A DNA stretch of 64,000 bases from Virgibacillus natechei (GCF_026013645.1 NZ_CP110224.1:3472001-3536000); one strand, 5' to 3'; shown: positions 34,690-44,421, numbered from the stretch's first letter. The notes: generated by a model from the sequence alone, not told the origin. Made by a program: numbers and translations.

Positions 34690-34815
34690 AAAAAAAGACC
34701 CTTACCAGTTAGTGGTAAAGGTCTCGCAAACAACAACAGTTGCCAATTAAGCCGGAGAAATAATCTCGTAATGACGACGTTAATTGTACAGCTACTCCCC
34801 TTTAGGAATATTATT
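34690..34815 (-). promoter_or_regulatory. yybP-ykoY manganese riboswitch with terminator
   Basis: Read on the minus strand, the aptamer starts with the diagnostic AAAGGGGAGTAGC (34791-34803 region). It continues through GTCGTCATTACGAGAT and GGCAACTGTTGTTGTTTGC, and closes with GAGACCTTTACC. The closing strand also begins a strong terminator, AGACCTTTACC / GGTAAGGGTCT then TTTTTTT (34690-34725), so Mn2+ binding should favour readthrough. Located upstream of the TerC-family gene ykoY, the classic partner of this riboswitch. Confidence 0.92.
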
Positions 34816-34857
34816 CTATTACCTTAAGTAAACTCCTTTTTGCGTAAAATGTCAAAT

Positions 34858-36606
34858 CTATTTTTCACTAAAAGATCGTATCTCATGAATGATCTGATCC
34901 ATGTCCTCTTTTAAGGAAGCTAGTTTTTGCTCGCTATCCGCGGACGTTTCACCGCGCACACCATAATAGCATTTGATCTTCGGTTCTGTTCCTGATGGAC
35001 GTAAGCAAACCCAACTATCCTGTTCTAAAACAAATTTCATCATGTTTTCATTTGGCAGCTGGATTGCTTCTTTTTTAGCCCCTTCATTCAGTAAGGTGCG
35101 TTCACCTACCTCATAATCTTCTATTTGCTCAACCTTAACCCCTGCTATTTCTGTTAAAGGATTATGACGAATTTCATCCATAATAGTAGCTATTTGGTCA
35201 GATCCTTCTTTCCCTTTCAGTGTTAAGGAAGACATCCCTTCTAAATAATAGCCGTGTTTAACATACAAATCACTTAATGCATCCAGTAAGGTCTTCCCTT
35301 GTTTTTCCCAGTAATATGCCATTTCACAAGCCATAACAGCTGCTTGTACAGCATCTTTGTCACGAGCAAAGCTACTAATTAAATACCCGTAACTTTCTTC
35401 AAAACCAAAAACAAATGTTTCCCCGGTTGCGTCAAATTGGCGGATTTTCTCCCCAATATACTTAAAGCCTGTTAAGGTATCTATTGTTTCCACGTTATAC
35501 GAATCGGCAATTGCCCGTCCCAGTTCCGTTGTTACGACTGTTTTAAGCATACGAGCTGTTTTTAATACGATTGGATCGCTATGAGCTAAGTTATAATCGA
35601 GTAACAATGCTCCCAATTGGTTCCCCGTTAAAACTTGATAGTCGCCTGAACTATTTTTCACCGCTACACCTAAACGATCCCCGTCTGGATCTGTTGCAAG
35701 TAAAATCGATGCATTACTTTTCTGTCCTTGCTTAATCGCATATGTAAAAGCTTGATGCTCTTCCGGATTTGGCGATTCCACTGTTGAAAACTCCGGATCT
35801 GGTTTCACTTGTTCTTCAACAACATCTACGTGTGAGAAATTTAATTGTTCCAGCCCTTTCATCACGAGGTTATTTGCCGTTCCGTGCAAAGGCGTAAAAA
35901 CAATTGGTAACCCTTTGTCCTGCTTCTGTTCTTCAGGTTCCATTCTTGAAATTCGCTGTAATTCCACCAAATAGGCATTATCAATCTCGTCATTTATCCA
36001 ATGTAACAATTCTCTTTCTTCCATTTCTTCTTGTTCCATAACTGGGACAGTTAATTCATTTTCGGTTTCTTCGATAGCCTCAATAATTTCGGTGGCCTCA
36101 TCGGGTGTAATTTGACCGCCATCTTCGTTATATACCTTAAAGCCGTTGTATTCTGGTGGGTTATGACTTGCCGTAATCATGATACCCGCCACCGTACCAA
36201 GATGTCGTACTGCATAAGATAAAAGTGGCGTTGGGCGAATGGCATCAAATACACTTGCTTTTATACCATAAGCACCTAGGACTGTTGCAGCTTCTATTGC
36301 AAACTCCTGGGACATATACCTTGAATCATATGCGATAACGACACCTCGGTCCTTTACATTTACTCGATTCGCAAGTAAGTAGTTTGCCAGACCATTCACT
36401 GCCTTTCTCACTGTATAAATGTTCATCCGGTTGGTACCAGCTCCTAACACACCACGCATGCCGCCAGTTCCAAAGGTCAACTCTTTATAGAAGGCATCCT
36501 CTAGCTCCACTTTATGATCCTTTATTTTTTCTAATTCGCTTTTAAGGGACGGATCAAGCTTTTGAAACGAATCCCACTTTTGATAGACATTCTTCCAACT
36601 ACTCAT
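34858..36606 (-). CDS. pgcA: Alpha-phosphoglucomutase / phosphomannomutase PgcA-like
   Basis: A 582-residue alpha-D-phosphohexomutase that interconverts glucose 6-phosphate and glucose 1-phosphate, feeding UDP-glucose, teichoic acids and glycolipids. The phosphoserine loop is GIMITASHNPPEYNGFK, the metal-binding loop is LLATDPDGDRLGVAV, the sugar loop is FGFEESYGYL, and the phosphate-binding loop is RPSGTEPKIKCYYGV. Length and order match Bacillus PgcA. ATG 36606 follows GGAGGATA; the 15 additional upstream codons are unlikely to be used. Confidence 0.94.
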   Translation of the reverse strand: MSSWKNVYQKWDSFQKLDPSLKSELEKIKDHKVELEDAFYKELTFGTGGMRGVLGAGTNRMNIYTVRKAVNGLANYLLANRVNVKDRGVVIAYDSRYMSQEFAIEAATVLGAYGIKASVFDAIRPTPLLSYAVRHLGTVAGIMITASHNPPEYNGFKVYNEDGGQITPDEATEIIEAIEETENELTVPVMEQEEMEERELLHWINDEIDNAYLVELQRISRMEPEEQKQDKGLPIVFTPLHGTANNLVMKGLEQLNFSHVDVVEEQVKPDPEFSTVESPNPEEHQAFTYAIKQGQKSNASILLATDPDGDRLGVAVKNSSGDYQVLTGNQLGALLLDYNLAHSDPIVLKTARMLKTVVTTELGRAIADSYNVETIDTLTGFKYIGEKIRQFDATGETFVFGFEESYGYLISSFARDKDAVQAAVMACEMAYYWEKQGKTLLDALSDLYVKHGYYLEGMSSLTLKGKEGSDQIATIMDEIRHNPLTEIAGVKVEQIEDYEVGERTLLNEGAKKEAIQLPNENMMKFVLEQDSWVCLRPSGTEPKIKCYYGVRGETSADSEQKLASLKEDMDQIIHEIRSFSEK

Positions 36607-36777
36607 AATAAATGTATCCTCCAAATTATATAGATGGTGAAATTTTAGCATACTTTCGCATAATATTCTATGGGAGGGTTTAACGAAGTAATTTTAAGGT
36701 AAAAATAGGATAAGCGTACTTCCTATTCTGGTAAATAAAGGTTAGAATAGATTATACATAATTAATGAAAGAAAGTT

Positions 36778-37881
36778 GTGATATGCTTGTCTCAAAAACG
36801 ATGGTTCCAAATAATGGTTTTCTTTATTTTACTATTTCTATTAATCTGGTTGATTTCGCTTACAGATTTTATCTTTATTCCTGTGCTACAAATTCTGGGG
36901 GCTATCGCTTTTCCAATGATTGGAGCTGGGCTTCTTTTTTATTTAACAAAACCAATCACCCAACTATTAGAAAAGTATAAAATCAATCGTGTCGTCTCTA
37001 TTATTCTTGTGTTTCTACTTATAATCGTGCTCATCACCTTATTTATCTTTTATATATGGCCGATTGCGCAACGACAGATTTACAATTTAATTAATGCAGC
37101 TCCATCCATGTTTAAAATGGTGGAGGATTTTATTACGTATTGGCAGACGAATTATTCAGAAATTCCGGATCAAGTCATTACCTCAATTAATGACTTTATA
37201 GACGATATCCCAGGTCACCTTGAAAGTATTATAAATAATCTTTTCGGCTTTATTGGAAGCTTTATTGGGCAGGTATTCACAATTGTTGCTGGATTCGTGC
37301 TTATTCCTTTCTTTCTTTTCTTTATGTTAAAGGATGGGGAGAAATTAGCTCCTTTTATAACTAAAATTTTTGATGAAAAAAAAGCAAAGAATATTCGAAG
37401 TCTATTAAGTAAGGTAGATCATGTATTAGGTTCATTTATTCAAGGACAACTGATTGTTAGCTTTTGTGTGGGTATATTATTATTAATTGGCTACCTTATT
37501 ATCGGATTAGAATATGCATTGGCGCTTTCCCTGTTTGCCATGTTAATGAATGTTATCCCCTATTTAGGACCATTTATTGCTGTAGCACCAGCATTAATTG
37601 TTGGAGCAATTCAAGATCCTACAAATCTCATTTGGGTTTCGTTAATCATGATAATTGCCCAGCAAATTGAAAGTACGTTGATTTCACCTAATGTAATGGG
37701 GCAAGTGTTAGATCTACACCCCTTAACCATCATAGTCGTAATCTTGGCTGCAGGAAGCCTTGCAGGGATTGTAGGTATCTTGTTTGCTGTACCATTCTAT
37801 GCTACGCTAAAAACAATTATTGTTCATTTTTATGAGACCTATACGGAATCCAAGAAAAATAAAAAGGATGCTCTTATTTAA
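36778..37881 (+). CDS. AI-2E family transporter (PerM-like permease)
   Basis: A 367-residue membrane protein of the AI-2E/PerM family with about eight helices. After three N-terminal helices comes an amphipathic extracellular region (residues ~95-165). The conserved C-terminal half has FFMLKDGEKLAPF, FIQGQLIVSFCVGILLLIGY and MNVIPYLGPFIAVAPA, all typical. Family members include putative exporters and cation antiporters; the substrate is unknown. The start is uncertain: GTG 36778 or TTG 36787, both with imperfect ribosome sites. Confidence 0.88.
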   Translation: MICLSQKRWFQIMVFFILLFLLIWLISLTDFIFIPVLQILGAIAFPMIGAGLLFYLTKPITQLLEKYKINRVVSIILVFLLIIVLITLFIFYIWPIAQRQIYNLINAAPSMFKMVEDFITYWQTNYSEIPDQVITSINDFIDDIPGHLESIINNLFGFIGSFIGQVFTIVAGFVLIPFFLFFMLKDGEKLAPFITKIFDEKKAKNIRSLLSKVDHVLGSFIQGQLIVSFCVGILLLIGYLIIGLEYALALSLFAMLMNVIPYLGPFIAVAPALIVGAIQDPTNLIWVSLIMIIAQQIESTLISPNVMGQVLDLHPLTIIVVILAAGSLAGIVGILFAVPFYATLKTIIVHFYETYTESKKNKKDALI

Positions 37882-37902
37882 CTATAATTTGGGGGGATAT
37901 GT

Positions 37903-38094
37903 GTGACTAAATTAGAATTACAAGCAACATTGGATGAATTGAAATCCGATTACGCCCGTATCCAAGGTGATATGGATAAATTAGAATATGTAAAAGGAAG
38001 GGTTTCATCTGCGGAGGGACAATTAATTCGACTGGAAAAAGAAATTTCTGATACCAATCGACAACTTGACGAAATGAATGAAGAAAAAGCATGA
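37903..38094 (+). CDS. Small coiled-coil protein, 63 residues
   Basis: Starts at GTG 37903 after GGGGGG. The peptide is almost entirely heptad-like (LQATLDELKSDYARIQGDMD, then AEGQLIRLEKEISDTNRQL), predicting a coiled coil. It resembles the short SE1832-type proteins of Firmicutes from memory, but that is a weak identification. Follows the AI-2E permease by 21 bp and probably shares its transcript; its stop lies within a bidirectional terminator. Confidence 0.65.
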   Translation: MTKLELQATLDELKSDYARIQGDMDKLEYVKGRVSSAEGQLIRLEKEISDTNRQLDEMNEEKA

Positions 38095-38119
38095 AGCCAT
38101 AGACGGCTTCATGCTTTTT
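38084..38119. terminator. Bidirectional terminator
   Basis: Stem AAAAAGCATGAAGCC / GGCTTCATGCTTTTT, overlapping the stop of the small coiled-coil gene and serving the convergent antiporter gene. Confidence 0.9.
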
Positions 38120-38120
38120 C

Positions 38121-39968
38121 CTAACCATTATTTCGTTGGGTTTCTAGTTTCTCTTTCATTTTCTCTTGTTCTTTATCTGGAGGTGTTAAGCTTACAATCG
38201 TATCACCTACTGCAGGCACCGTTCGCATTTCTTCTGAATAGAATTTAAGCTGCCCGGATGGTTTAACCAAATACAACAACACCGTCGTATCTGCCTTATC
38301 CGCTAAATAGGTTTTATAATTGTATTGTGCTGTAAGCTTTGTTTGACGAAATACAAACCCAGCCTCAAGCTTTTCATTTAGAATATCCATTGGAAGCTTC
38401 TTATCAAATAATACTCTTCCTCCTACTTTCGATACAACTCCACTGGAATATCCATTTTCCAATTGTGTATACGGACTTATTTTAAATACATTTGTGCGAC
38501 CATACTCAGGTATAAATGTTGTACATACCAACGAATTATGGGCGTGGTCGTCTGTCATCGTAATCAAATATTCATATGGCATGGTATCTAAGTTATATTC
38601 TGTCTGTTCTGAAAGCATGCTGCCATGATAAAACGGAACACCTGCTTTGCGAGCTAGGCGTAATTTATTCCACGATGAATCAGTAATAATAACCGGAATT
38701 TTAGATTTAGCTAATGACTTCGCAAGTTCTACTGTGAATGGATTACTGCCTACAATTAATGTACCTGGATTTCCTTCCATCGATAAACCAAGTTTCCTAG
38801 CAAGCCATCCAATAGAAAAACCATGTGCCACAACCGTAAAAAACACAAGCGCGAACGTAAGTGATGTCAAAATAGAGGCATCTGCGTAGCCTGCATCTAA
38901 TAGTACTGTTGCAAAGTAACCAGAAACGGTTAATGCTACAATTCCTCTTGGAGCAATCCACCCGATTAATACTTTTTCATTGATCGATAAACTGGTACCG
39001 ATTGTCGATAAGAAAATGGACAATGGCCGTACAATAAACATCATCAATAATACATATCCAATAATATTCGGACTTAATACTTGGAGTAATGTTTCCACTT
39101 CTAGTGACGCTGTTAGCATAATAAATATAGCTGATATTAATAGAACAGAGATGTTCTCCTTAAAGTGACGCATATCAGATATCGAGCTAACACCCATATT
39201 CGCTAGCGTAATACCCATTGCTGTCACCGACAGAAGACCAGTTTCATGCATAATTAAATCTGCACCAGTGAAACAGAAAATGACAACAACCACTACTGCT
39301 GGAGATTTCAAGAATTCTGGAATATGACCCGTTTCAAACATCCAGCCAAGTCCTTTACCACAAGCCCAACCAAAGATACCGGCAAATATAGATGCAGCAA
39401 AGAATAATAGTAGGGCAGCCCCATCTGGATCATTAGCAGTAATATAGACAATAATTTCAAAGGCAAAGACTGCTAATAGTGCACCGATTGGGTCAACAAT
39501 AATACCCTCCCATTTTAATACCTTTGCGGGTCTCGGTTTTAACTTTGACTGACGTAGTAAAGGCATGATAACAGTTGGGCCTGTTACGATAAATAACCCA
39601 CCGATAACAAATGCAACTGGCCATGACAAACCAGCTATATAATGAGCAGTTAGTGAGCCAAGAATCCAAGCAATAAATGCACCAACTGTAGAGATTCTAA
39701 AAACCGGTTTCCCCAGCCCTCTTAGTTCTTTAAAACTTAAATTGAGACTTCCTTCAAAAAGGATAAGCGCCACAGCCGCGGATATAAGCGGACTATATAA
39801 AGGACCAAAATTTTCTTCGGGATTAATAAGACCAAAAATTGGACCAATCAATAACCCCGTAATCGACATCGCTACAATTGCTGGTATACGATAACGCCAA
39901 GCTAACCATTGCGAACCAATCCCTAATAGGCCAATAAGTGTTATTTCAAACAAAAGTGATGATACCAT
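38121..39968 (-). CDS. CPA1-family cation/proton antiporter with C-terminal TrkA-type regulatory domain
   Basis: A 615-residue protein. About twelve helices (residues 1-385) form a Na+/H+-exchanger fold: SLNLSFKELRGLGKPVFR, FIVTGPTVIMPLLRQSK and GIIVDPIGALLAVFAFE carry the TGPT and DP motifs of this class, and WIAPRGIVALTVSGYF the conserved arginine. Residues ~400-510 form a TrkA-N-like Rossmann domain (GTLIVGSNPFTVELAKSL), followed by a TrkA-C-like tail. Suited to sodium or potassium homeostasis in saline or alkaline settings. ATG 39968 follows AAGGGGGG. Confidence 0.88.
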   Translation of the reverse strand: MVSSLLFEITLIGLLGIGSQWLAWRYRIPAIVAMSITGLLIGPIFGLINPEENFGPLYSPLISAAVALILFEGSLNLSFKELRGLGKPVFRISTVGAFIAWILGSLTAHYIAGLSWPVAFVIGGLFIVTGPTVIMPLLRQSKLKPRPAKVLKWEGIIVDPIGALLAVFAFEIIVYITANDPDGAALLLFFAASIFAGIFGWACGKGLGWMFETGHIPEFLKSPAVVVVVIFCFTGADLIMHETGLLSVTAMGITLANMGVSSISDMRHFKENISVLLISAIFIMLTASLEVETLLQVLSPNIIGYVLLMMFIVRPLSIFLSTIGTSLSINEKVLIGWIAPRGIVALTVSGYFATVLLDAGYADASILTSLTFALVFFTVVAHGFSIGWLARKLGLSMEGNPGTLIVGSNPFTVELAKSLAKSKIPVIITDSSWNKLRLARKAGVPFYHGSMLSEQTEYNLDTMPYEYLITMTDDHAHNSLVCTTFIPEYGRTNVFKISPYTQLENGYSSGVVSKVGGRVLFDKKLPMDILNEKLEAGFVFRQTKLTAQYNYKTYLADKADTTVLLYLVKPSGQLKFYSEEMRTVPAVGDTIVSLTPPDKEQEKMKEKLETQRNNG

Positions 39969-40097
39969 TTGAGACCCCCCCTTACTGAGTAAATATAGAG
40001 ACATTCTATAGGTGAACGGTCATAATGTAAACTGTTTTTTTGAAAAAGATTATTGTCTTATTTTGTTGAATTATAAGGTAAATGCGCAAAAGACGCG

Positions 40098-40126
40098 TTG
40101 ACAACTTCTATTGGTATTGTTATGCT
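40098..40126 (+). promoter_or_regulatory. Sigma-A promoter of brnQ
   Basis: TTGACA (40098-40103), 17-bp spacer, TATGCT (40121-40126). Transcription would start near 40133, giving brnQ an unusually long leader of about 235 nt that contains a family-Q repeat. Confidence 0.75.
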
Positions 40127-40249
40127 AAATTTTGTTTCTTTTGAGAAAGTAAAGTGTGTCAATGGATACGCTTTCTGTTATCTGATAATTTGATCAACTT
40201 GCATTTAAGATATATCGAAGGATATGTACGTGTACCACACGTTCGTAAT

Positions 40250-40343
40250 AACAAAAACTCGGCATTTGCTATGCTTTTTGGCAAATGTCAAAGCCTGCAC
40301 TTATGCACATGGGAATATTTTGTACTTTCCCATGTGCCAAAAA
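40250..40343 (+). repeat. Two-hairpin interspersed repeat (family Q), copy 3
   Basis: AAAAACTCGGC, hairpin GCATTTGC/GCAAATGTC around TATGCTTTTTG, then AAAGCCTGCACTTATGCA and a strong hairpin CACATGGGAA/TTTCCCATGTG ending in CCAAAAAATG. Lies in the brnQ leader, 25 nt before the start codon. Confidence 0.75.
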
Positions 40344-40367
40344 ATGATATTCGGGGGACTAGTCAAC

Positions 40368-41669
40368 ATGAAAAAGGACGTATTCATCATCGGATTTATG
40401 CTATTTGCATTATTTTTTGGAGCTGGTAACTTAATTTATCCGCCTACGCTCGGGATTGATTCAGGAACTTCCTATTGGATGGCTATTAGTGGATTTATCA
40501 TAACAGGGGTTGGACTTCCAATACTGGCAGTAGCAGCAACTTCCTTTGTGAAGAATGACGCTAGAGAATTAGCCGATAGGGTTCATCCATTATTTGGACT
40601 CATCTTCACTTCTATCGTTTATCTTGCTATCGCACCTTTTTTCGGTATACCACGTGCAGCAACGGTAGGATATGAAATGAGTATAGAACCATTTTTGGGC
40701 GGGGGTTCTACTGTTGCATTGTTTATCTTTACAGCGATATTCTTTATTTTTGTATTCATCGTTAGCTTAAATCCGTCCCAAATGGTTGATCATATTGGTC
40801 AATACCTGACACCGCTATTATTACTGGCAATCGTAGCTCTAAGCATCGGAGGGATTTTGGTATTGAACACACCATTATCCACACCATCACCAACGTATGA
40901 ATCATCTCCATTTTTCACAGGTTTTGTTGAAGGGTATTTAACAATGGATGCCATCGCAGCGCTGGCTTTCGGTATCGTTGTCGTAAATGCTTTTAAAGAT
41001 CGCGGGATTACATCAAGACACAATCTGGTAAAAGCAACCTTAAAAGCAGGAATTGTAGCGGGTGTGGGTTTAACAGCTGTTTATACATTTCTTGGCTGGC
41101 TCGGAACGCAAATGACGGCGCAGGATTCATTTACCAATGGTGGAGAAATTTTATCCGCTGCGGCAAACGTAATATTCGGAAATTTTGGAGCGTTACTCCT
41201 TGGCATCATTGTTACATTGGCATGTTTTACTACATCTGTGGGGCTTGTCGTAGCAGCTGGCCAATTTTTCACCAAAATCACCCGTTTTTCGTATAAATGG
41301 ATTATTTCGATCGTGACGCTTGTAAGTTTTCTCATTTCCAATCAAGGGCTGGATACGATTATAAGCTTCTCTGTTCCAGTACTTACCTTTATTTACCCAA
41401 TAGCTATTGTACTCATTCTGCTTACATTTATGCACAAATTATTTGGCGGGGAAACTGGTGTTTATCGTGGAGCCATACTGCTTACAGCCATCGTTAGTTT
41501 ATATGATGGATTGGTGGCATTTGGTTTAGAGATGCCGACAATAGCAAGTTTTATGGAAAAATTGCCGTTTTTTGAACTTGGTTTAGGATGGCTTGTACCT
41601 GCTGTAATTGGAGGATTGATTGGGTTGATGGTTTCGAGAAATAAAGGCGATTTGAACACGGATTCTTAA
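40368..41669 (+). CDS. brnQ: Branched-chain amino acid carrier BrnQ
   Basis: A 433-residue LIVCS-family sodium-coupled importer of leucine, isoleucine and valine with twelve predicted helices. The N-terminus DVFIIGFMLFALFFGAGNLI is the family signature, followed by FGIPRAATVGYEM and FTTSVGLVVAAGQFF in later helices. ATG 40368 is taken; the open frame continues 48 codons upstream into the structured leader without family similarity. Only a weak ribosome site (GGGGGA) is visible. No T-box was recognised in the leader. Confidence 0.93.
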   Translation: MKKDVFIIGFMLFALFFGAGNLIYPPTLGIDSGTSYWMAISGFIITGVGLPILAVAATSFVKNDARELADRVHPLFGLIFTSIVYLAIAPFFGIPRAATVGYEMSIEPFLGGGSTVALFIFTAIFFIFVFIVSLNPSQMVDHIGQYLTPLLLLAIVALSIGGILVLNTPLSTPSPTYESSPFFTGFVEGYLTMDAIAALAFGIVVVNAFKDRGITSRHNLVKATLKAGIVAGVGLTAVYTFLGWLGTQMTAQDSFTNGGEILSAAANVIFGNFGALLLGIIVTLACFTTSVGLVVAAGQFFTKITRFSYKWIISIVTLVSFLISNQGLDTIISFSVPVLTFIYPIAIVLILLTFMHKLFGGETGVYRGAILLTAIVSLYDGLVAFGLEMPTIASFMEKLPFFELGLGWLVPAVIGGLIGLMVSRNKGDLNTDS

Positions 41670-42106
41670 AAGGTAGAAATCGGGATCGTTCACGCTTGAT
41701 AGCTGTCTAATTCACGGACATATTGATTAAATATTTGGAAACACCTACAAATGTCCGTGAAATTCAACTAAATCCGAGGAAGTATCACCTGAATGTTCGA
41801 AGGGGGCTATCGAGTCAACCTGAATACGCCCGGCAGTTCAGAAAACACCGATCGAATTATCAAAGCATTACTCTTTTCTACTGGATCATTGACCGAACCT
41901 CGAAATACGGACCCTATTCATTCAATTCCTCAACCAAGGCCCGTCCTGCTACTGGGAGTCCATACGCGCAAGCCCAGGACGTACCGTATTTAGTCAACCT
42001 CACATTAAATTACAATTTATTTTATACTATTATAAATTTTTAGTCAATAATATAGCTAGTTTTAAACCACAATCAATATAAAATACGATGTTTGTCTATG
42101 TTGACT
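41670..42106. other. Intergenic region with a hairpin and a GC-richer non-coding block
   Basis: TTCACGGACAT (41711-41721) pairs perfectly with ATGTCCGTGAA (41751-41761) around a 29-nt loop, without a T-run. From about 41790 to 41995 the sequence is clearly richer in GC than its surroundings and has open frames on both strands (41723-42043 plus), yet no start site or recognisable family. It may be a relic of transferred DNA. Confidence 0.45.
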
Positions 42107-42197
42107 ATTAGAAAACTTAGCATTTACCAAGCCTTTCGGTGAATACCAGAGCCCGTACTTATAAACAGGTAACTTTTCCTATCTGCCAAGCAAAAAA
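42107..42197 (+). repeat. Two-hairpin interspersed repeat (family Q), copy 4
   Basis: GAAAACTTAGC, hairpin ATTTACC/GGTGAAT around AAGCCTTTC, then CCCGTACTTATAAACAGG and hairpin CAGGTA/TATCTG, ending in CAAAAAAATG. Ends 39 nt before the recQ start. Confidence 0.7.
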
Positions 42198-42235
42198 ATG
42201 TGTTACTATTAATCTATGAAAAGGAGGTGCAACAG

Positions 42236-44389
42236 ATGACTGTAAAAGAAGAAAAAATTCTGCAAACCTATTTTGGCTACGAATCGTTTCGCCCCGGGCA
42301 AAAAGAAACAATCGACCACATATCACAATTAAATAACACACTTGCTGTTATGCCAACGGGCGGCGGCAAATCCTTATGCTACCAAATTCCTGGCTTATCT
42401 TTGGATGGGACAGCAATCATTATCTCCCCGTTAATTTCACTTATGAAAGACCAGGTGGATGCTCTTTATTCATACGGAATTCCTGCTACATATATTAATA
42501 GCTCCCTATCAACAAGTGAACAGCAAACACGACTAAAGGACATTGCTGCAAATCGCTATAAATTTGTTTATGTTGCACCCGAGCGTTTTGAATCGATGGC
42601 ATTTGTAAATACGATTAAAAATATTCCGCTTGCACTTGTAGCTTTTGATGAAGCACATTGTATTTCACAATGGGGACACGATTTTAGACCAAGCTACCGT
42701 TCCATCGTCCCTAATTTGAAAAAATTATCGAATATCCCAGTTTTTGTCGCATTGACTGCCACGGCAACAGAAGAAGTTATTTCAGACATCAAAAATTTGT
42801 TGCATATTGAAACAAATCATGTCGTCAATACGGGATTCGAGCGAAAAAATTTATCTTTTCACATTGTAAAAGGAAAGGATAAATCAACGTATGTGCGTTC
42901 TTTTTTAGAGGAACATAAAGACGAGTCGGGAATTATTTATACCTCAACAAGAAAGCAAGCTGATTCTCTATACGAACAGCTTACGAAACGTGGTGTTACA
43001 GTTGCGAAATACCATGCCGGTTTATCCGAGGATGAACGTAAACAAGCACAAGCTGCCTTCATTCATGATGAAAAATCTATCATGATCGCGACCAATGCTT
43101 TCGGGATGGGAATCGATAAATCGAATGTACGATATGTTATCCATTACGCCATGCCAATGAATATTGAATCCTATTATCAGGAGGCTGGAAGAGCTGGTCG
43201 TGACGGAGAACCGAGTGATTGTATTCTTTTATTCTCCCCACAGGACATTCAATTACAGAAATTTTTAATCGAACAGTCACTAATGGATGATGCTTCTAAA
43301 CAACAGGAATACCGTAAATTACAGGCCATGATTAATTACTGTCATACCCATGGCTGTTTAACAACACAAATTCTGGATTACTTTAACGACACGGTCACAC
43401 ACGAAACATGTGGACGCTGCAGTAATTGTGTGGAACGTCAGGAACGAACGGATATTACCGAAGAAGCACAGATGATCCTGTCTTGCGTCAAGCGGATGGG
43501 CGAACGCTTTGGTGTTGGAATGACCGCCAAAGTGTTAAAAGGGTCCAAGGACAAAAAGATAAAGGATTTTCGCTTAGACCAGATTTCTACTTATGGCATA
43601 TTGTCTGCTTATACGGAAAAGGGCTTGACAGAATGGATCCATTTTCTAATTGCGGAACAATTACTCGCAACGGAAGAAGGAAAGTTTCCGACTTTAAAAT
43701 TGAATCAAAATTCGATAGAGGTACTAAAAGGAAAGCATTCTGTCTGGATGTTTACTGCCCCCATTCCTGTTAGTGAAGAAGCTGACTATCAAGAGACTTT
43801 ATTCAACGAATTACGGGCATTACGAAAGCAAATGGCTGACGAGAAAAATGTTCCACCATATGTGTTATTTTCCGATGTAACATTAAAGGAATTAAGCCGT
43901 TATTTTCCAGTAACAAAGGAAGATATGCTGGAAATCAAGGGTATTGGAGAGAAGAAATATGACCAATACGGGGAGGCATTCCTAGCTGTAATCCAGAAAT
44001 GGCGAGAGAACAATCCCGACGTGAAGAAGAAGATTCGAATCGCTGATACACCAGCGCCAGCACCTAAACCGAAGCAGCGGAAAACGGATGACGACAGACC
44101 TAGCCATATGGTGAGCTATCAGATGTTTCAATCTGGTAAAACCCTTAAAGATATTACAGTCATTCGGGAGTTTTCCCAGCAAACAATTGAAAATCATCTT
44201 TTTAAAGCATTCAAGGAAGGATACCCAATCGCATGGGGAATCTTTTTTAATGAGGAAGAGGAAGCTGCTGTCATGGCAGCACGTGAAGAAATCGATGAGC
44301 CACGGTTGAGGCCATTGAAAGAGGCATTGCCTGAGGAGTATAATTATACGATGATTAAGGCTGTTTTGGTTAAGAATGAGTTGATGTAG
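42236..44389 (+). CDS. recQ: ATP-dependent DNA helicase RecQ
   Basis: A 717-residue 3'-5' helicase for recombination and replication-fork repair. Motifs in order: Walker A VMPTGGGKSLCYQIPG, DEAH box VAFDEAHCISQWGHDFRP, TATATEEV, and motif VI ESYYQEAGRAGRDG. The zinc-binding region has CHTHGCLTTQILDYF and CGRCSNC. A winged-helix domain and an HRDC domain (ELRALRKQMADEKNVPPYVL) follow, and the C-terminal helix-turn-helix-like extension is typical of the longer RecQ form. ATG 42236 follows AAGGAGG. Confidence 0.95.
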   Translation: MTVKEEKILQTYFGYESFRPGQKETIDHISQLNNTLAVMPTGGGKSLCYQIPGLSLDGTAIIISPLISLMKDQVDALYSYGIPATYINSSLSTSEQQTRLKDIAANRYKFVYVAPERFESMAFVNTIKNIPLALVAFDEAHCISQWGHDFRPSYRSIVPNLKKLSNIPVFVALTATATEEVISDIKNLLHIETNHVVNTGFERKNLSFHIVKGKDKSTYVRSFLEEHKDESGIIYTSTRKQADSLYEQLTKRGVTVAKYHAGLSEDERKQAQAAFIHDEKSIMIATNAFGMGIDKSNVRYVIHYAMPMNIESYYQEAGRAGRDGEPSDCILLFSPQDIQLQKFLIEQSLMDDASKQQEYRKLQAMINYCHTHGCLTTQILDYFNDTVTHETCGRCSNCVERQERTDITEEAQMILSCVKRMGERFGVGMTAKVLKGSKDKKIKDFRLDQISTYGILSAYTEKGLTEWIHFLIAEQLLATEEGKFPTLKLNQNSIEVLKGKHSVWMFTAPIPVSEEADYQETLFNELRALRKQMADEKNVPPYVLFSDVTLKELSRYFPVTKEDMLEIKGIGEKKYDQYGEAFLAVIQKWRENNPDVKKKIRIADTPAPAPKPKQRKTDDDRPSHMVSYQMFQSGKTLKDITVIREFSQQTIENHLFKAFKEGYPIAWGIFFNEEEEAAVMAAREEIDEPRLRPLKEALPEEYNYTMIKAVLVKNELM

Positions 44390-44421
44390 CGTGAAGATCT
44401 GCGTGTACTCGATGCTTTCAG

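Noticed and set aside
40133..40367. T-box or known amino-acid riboswitch upstream of brnQ
   Set aside because: No specifier-loop or conserved T-box sequence could be found; only the family-Q repeat and hairpins are present.
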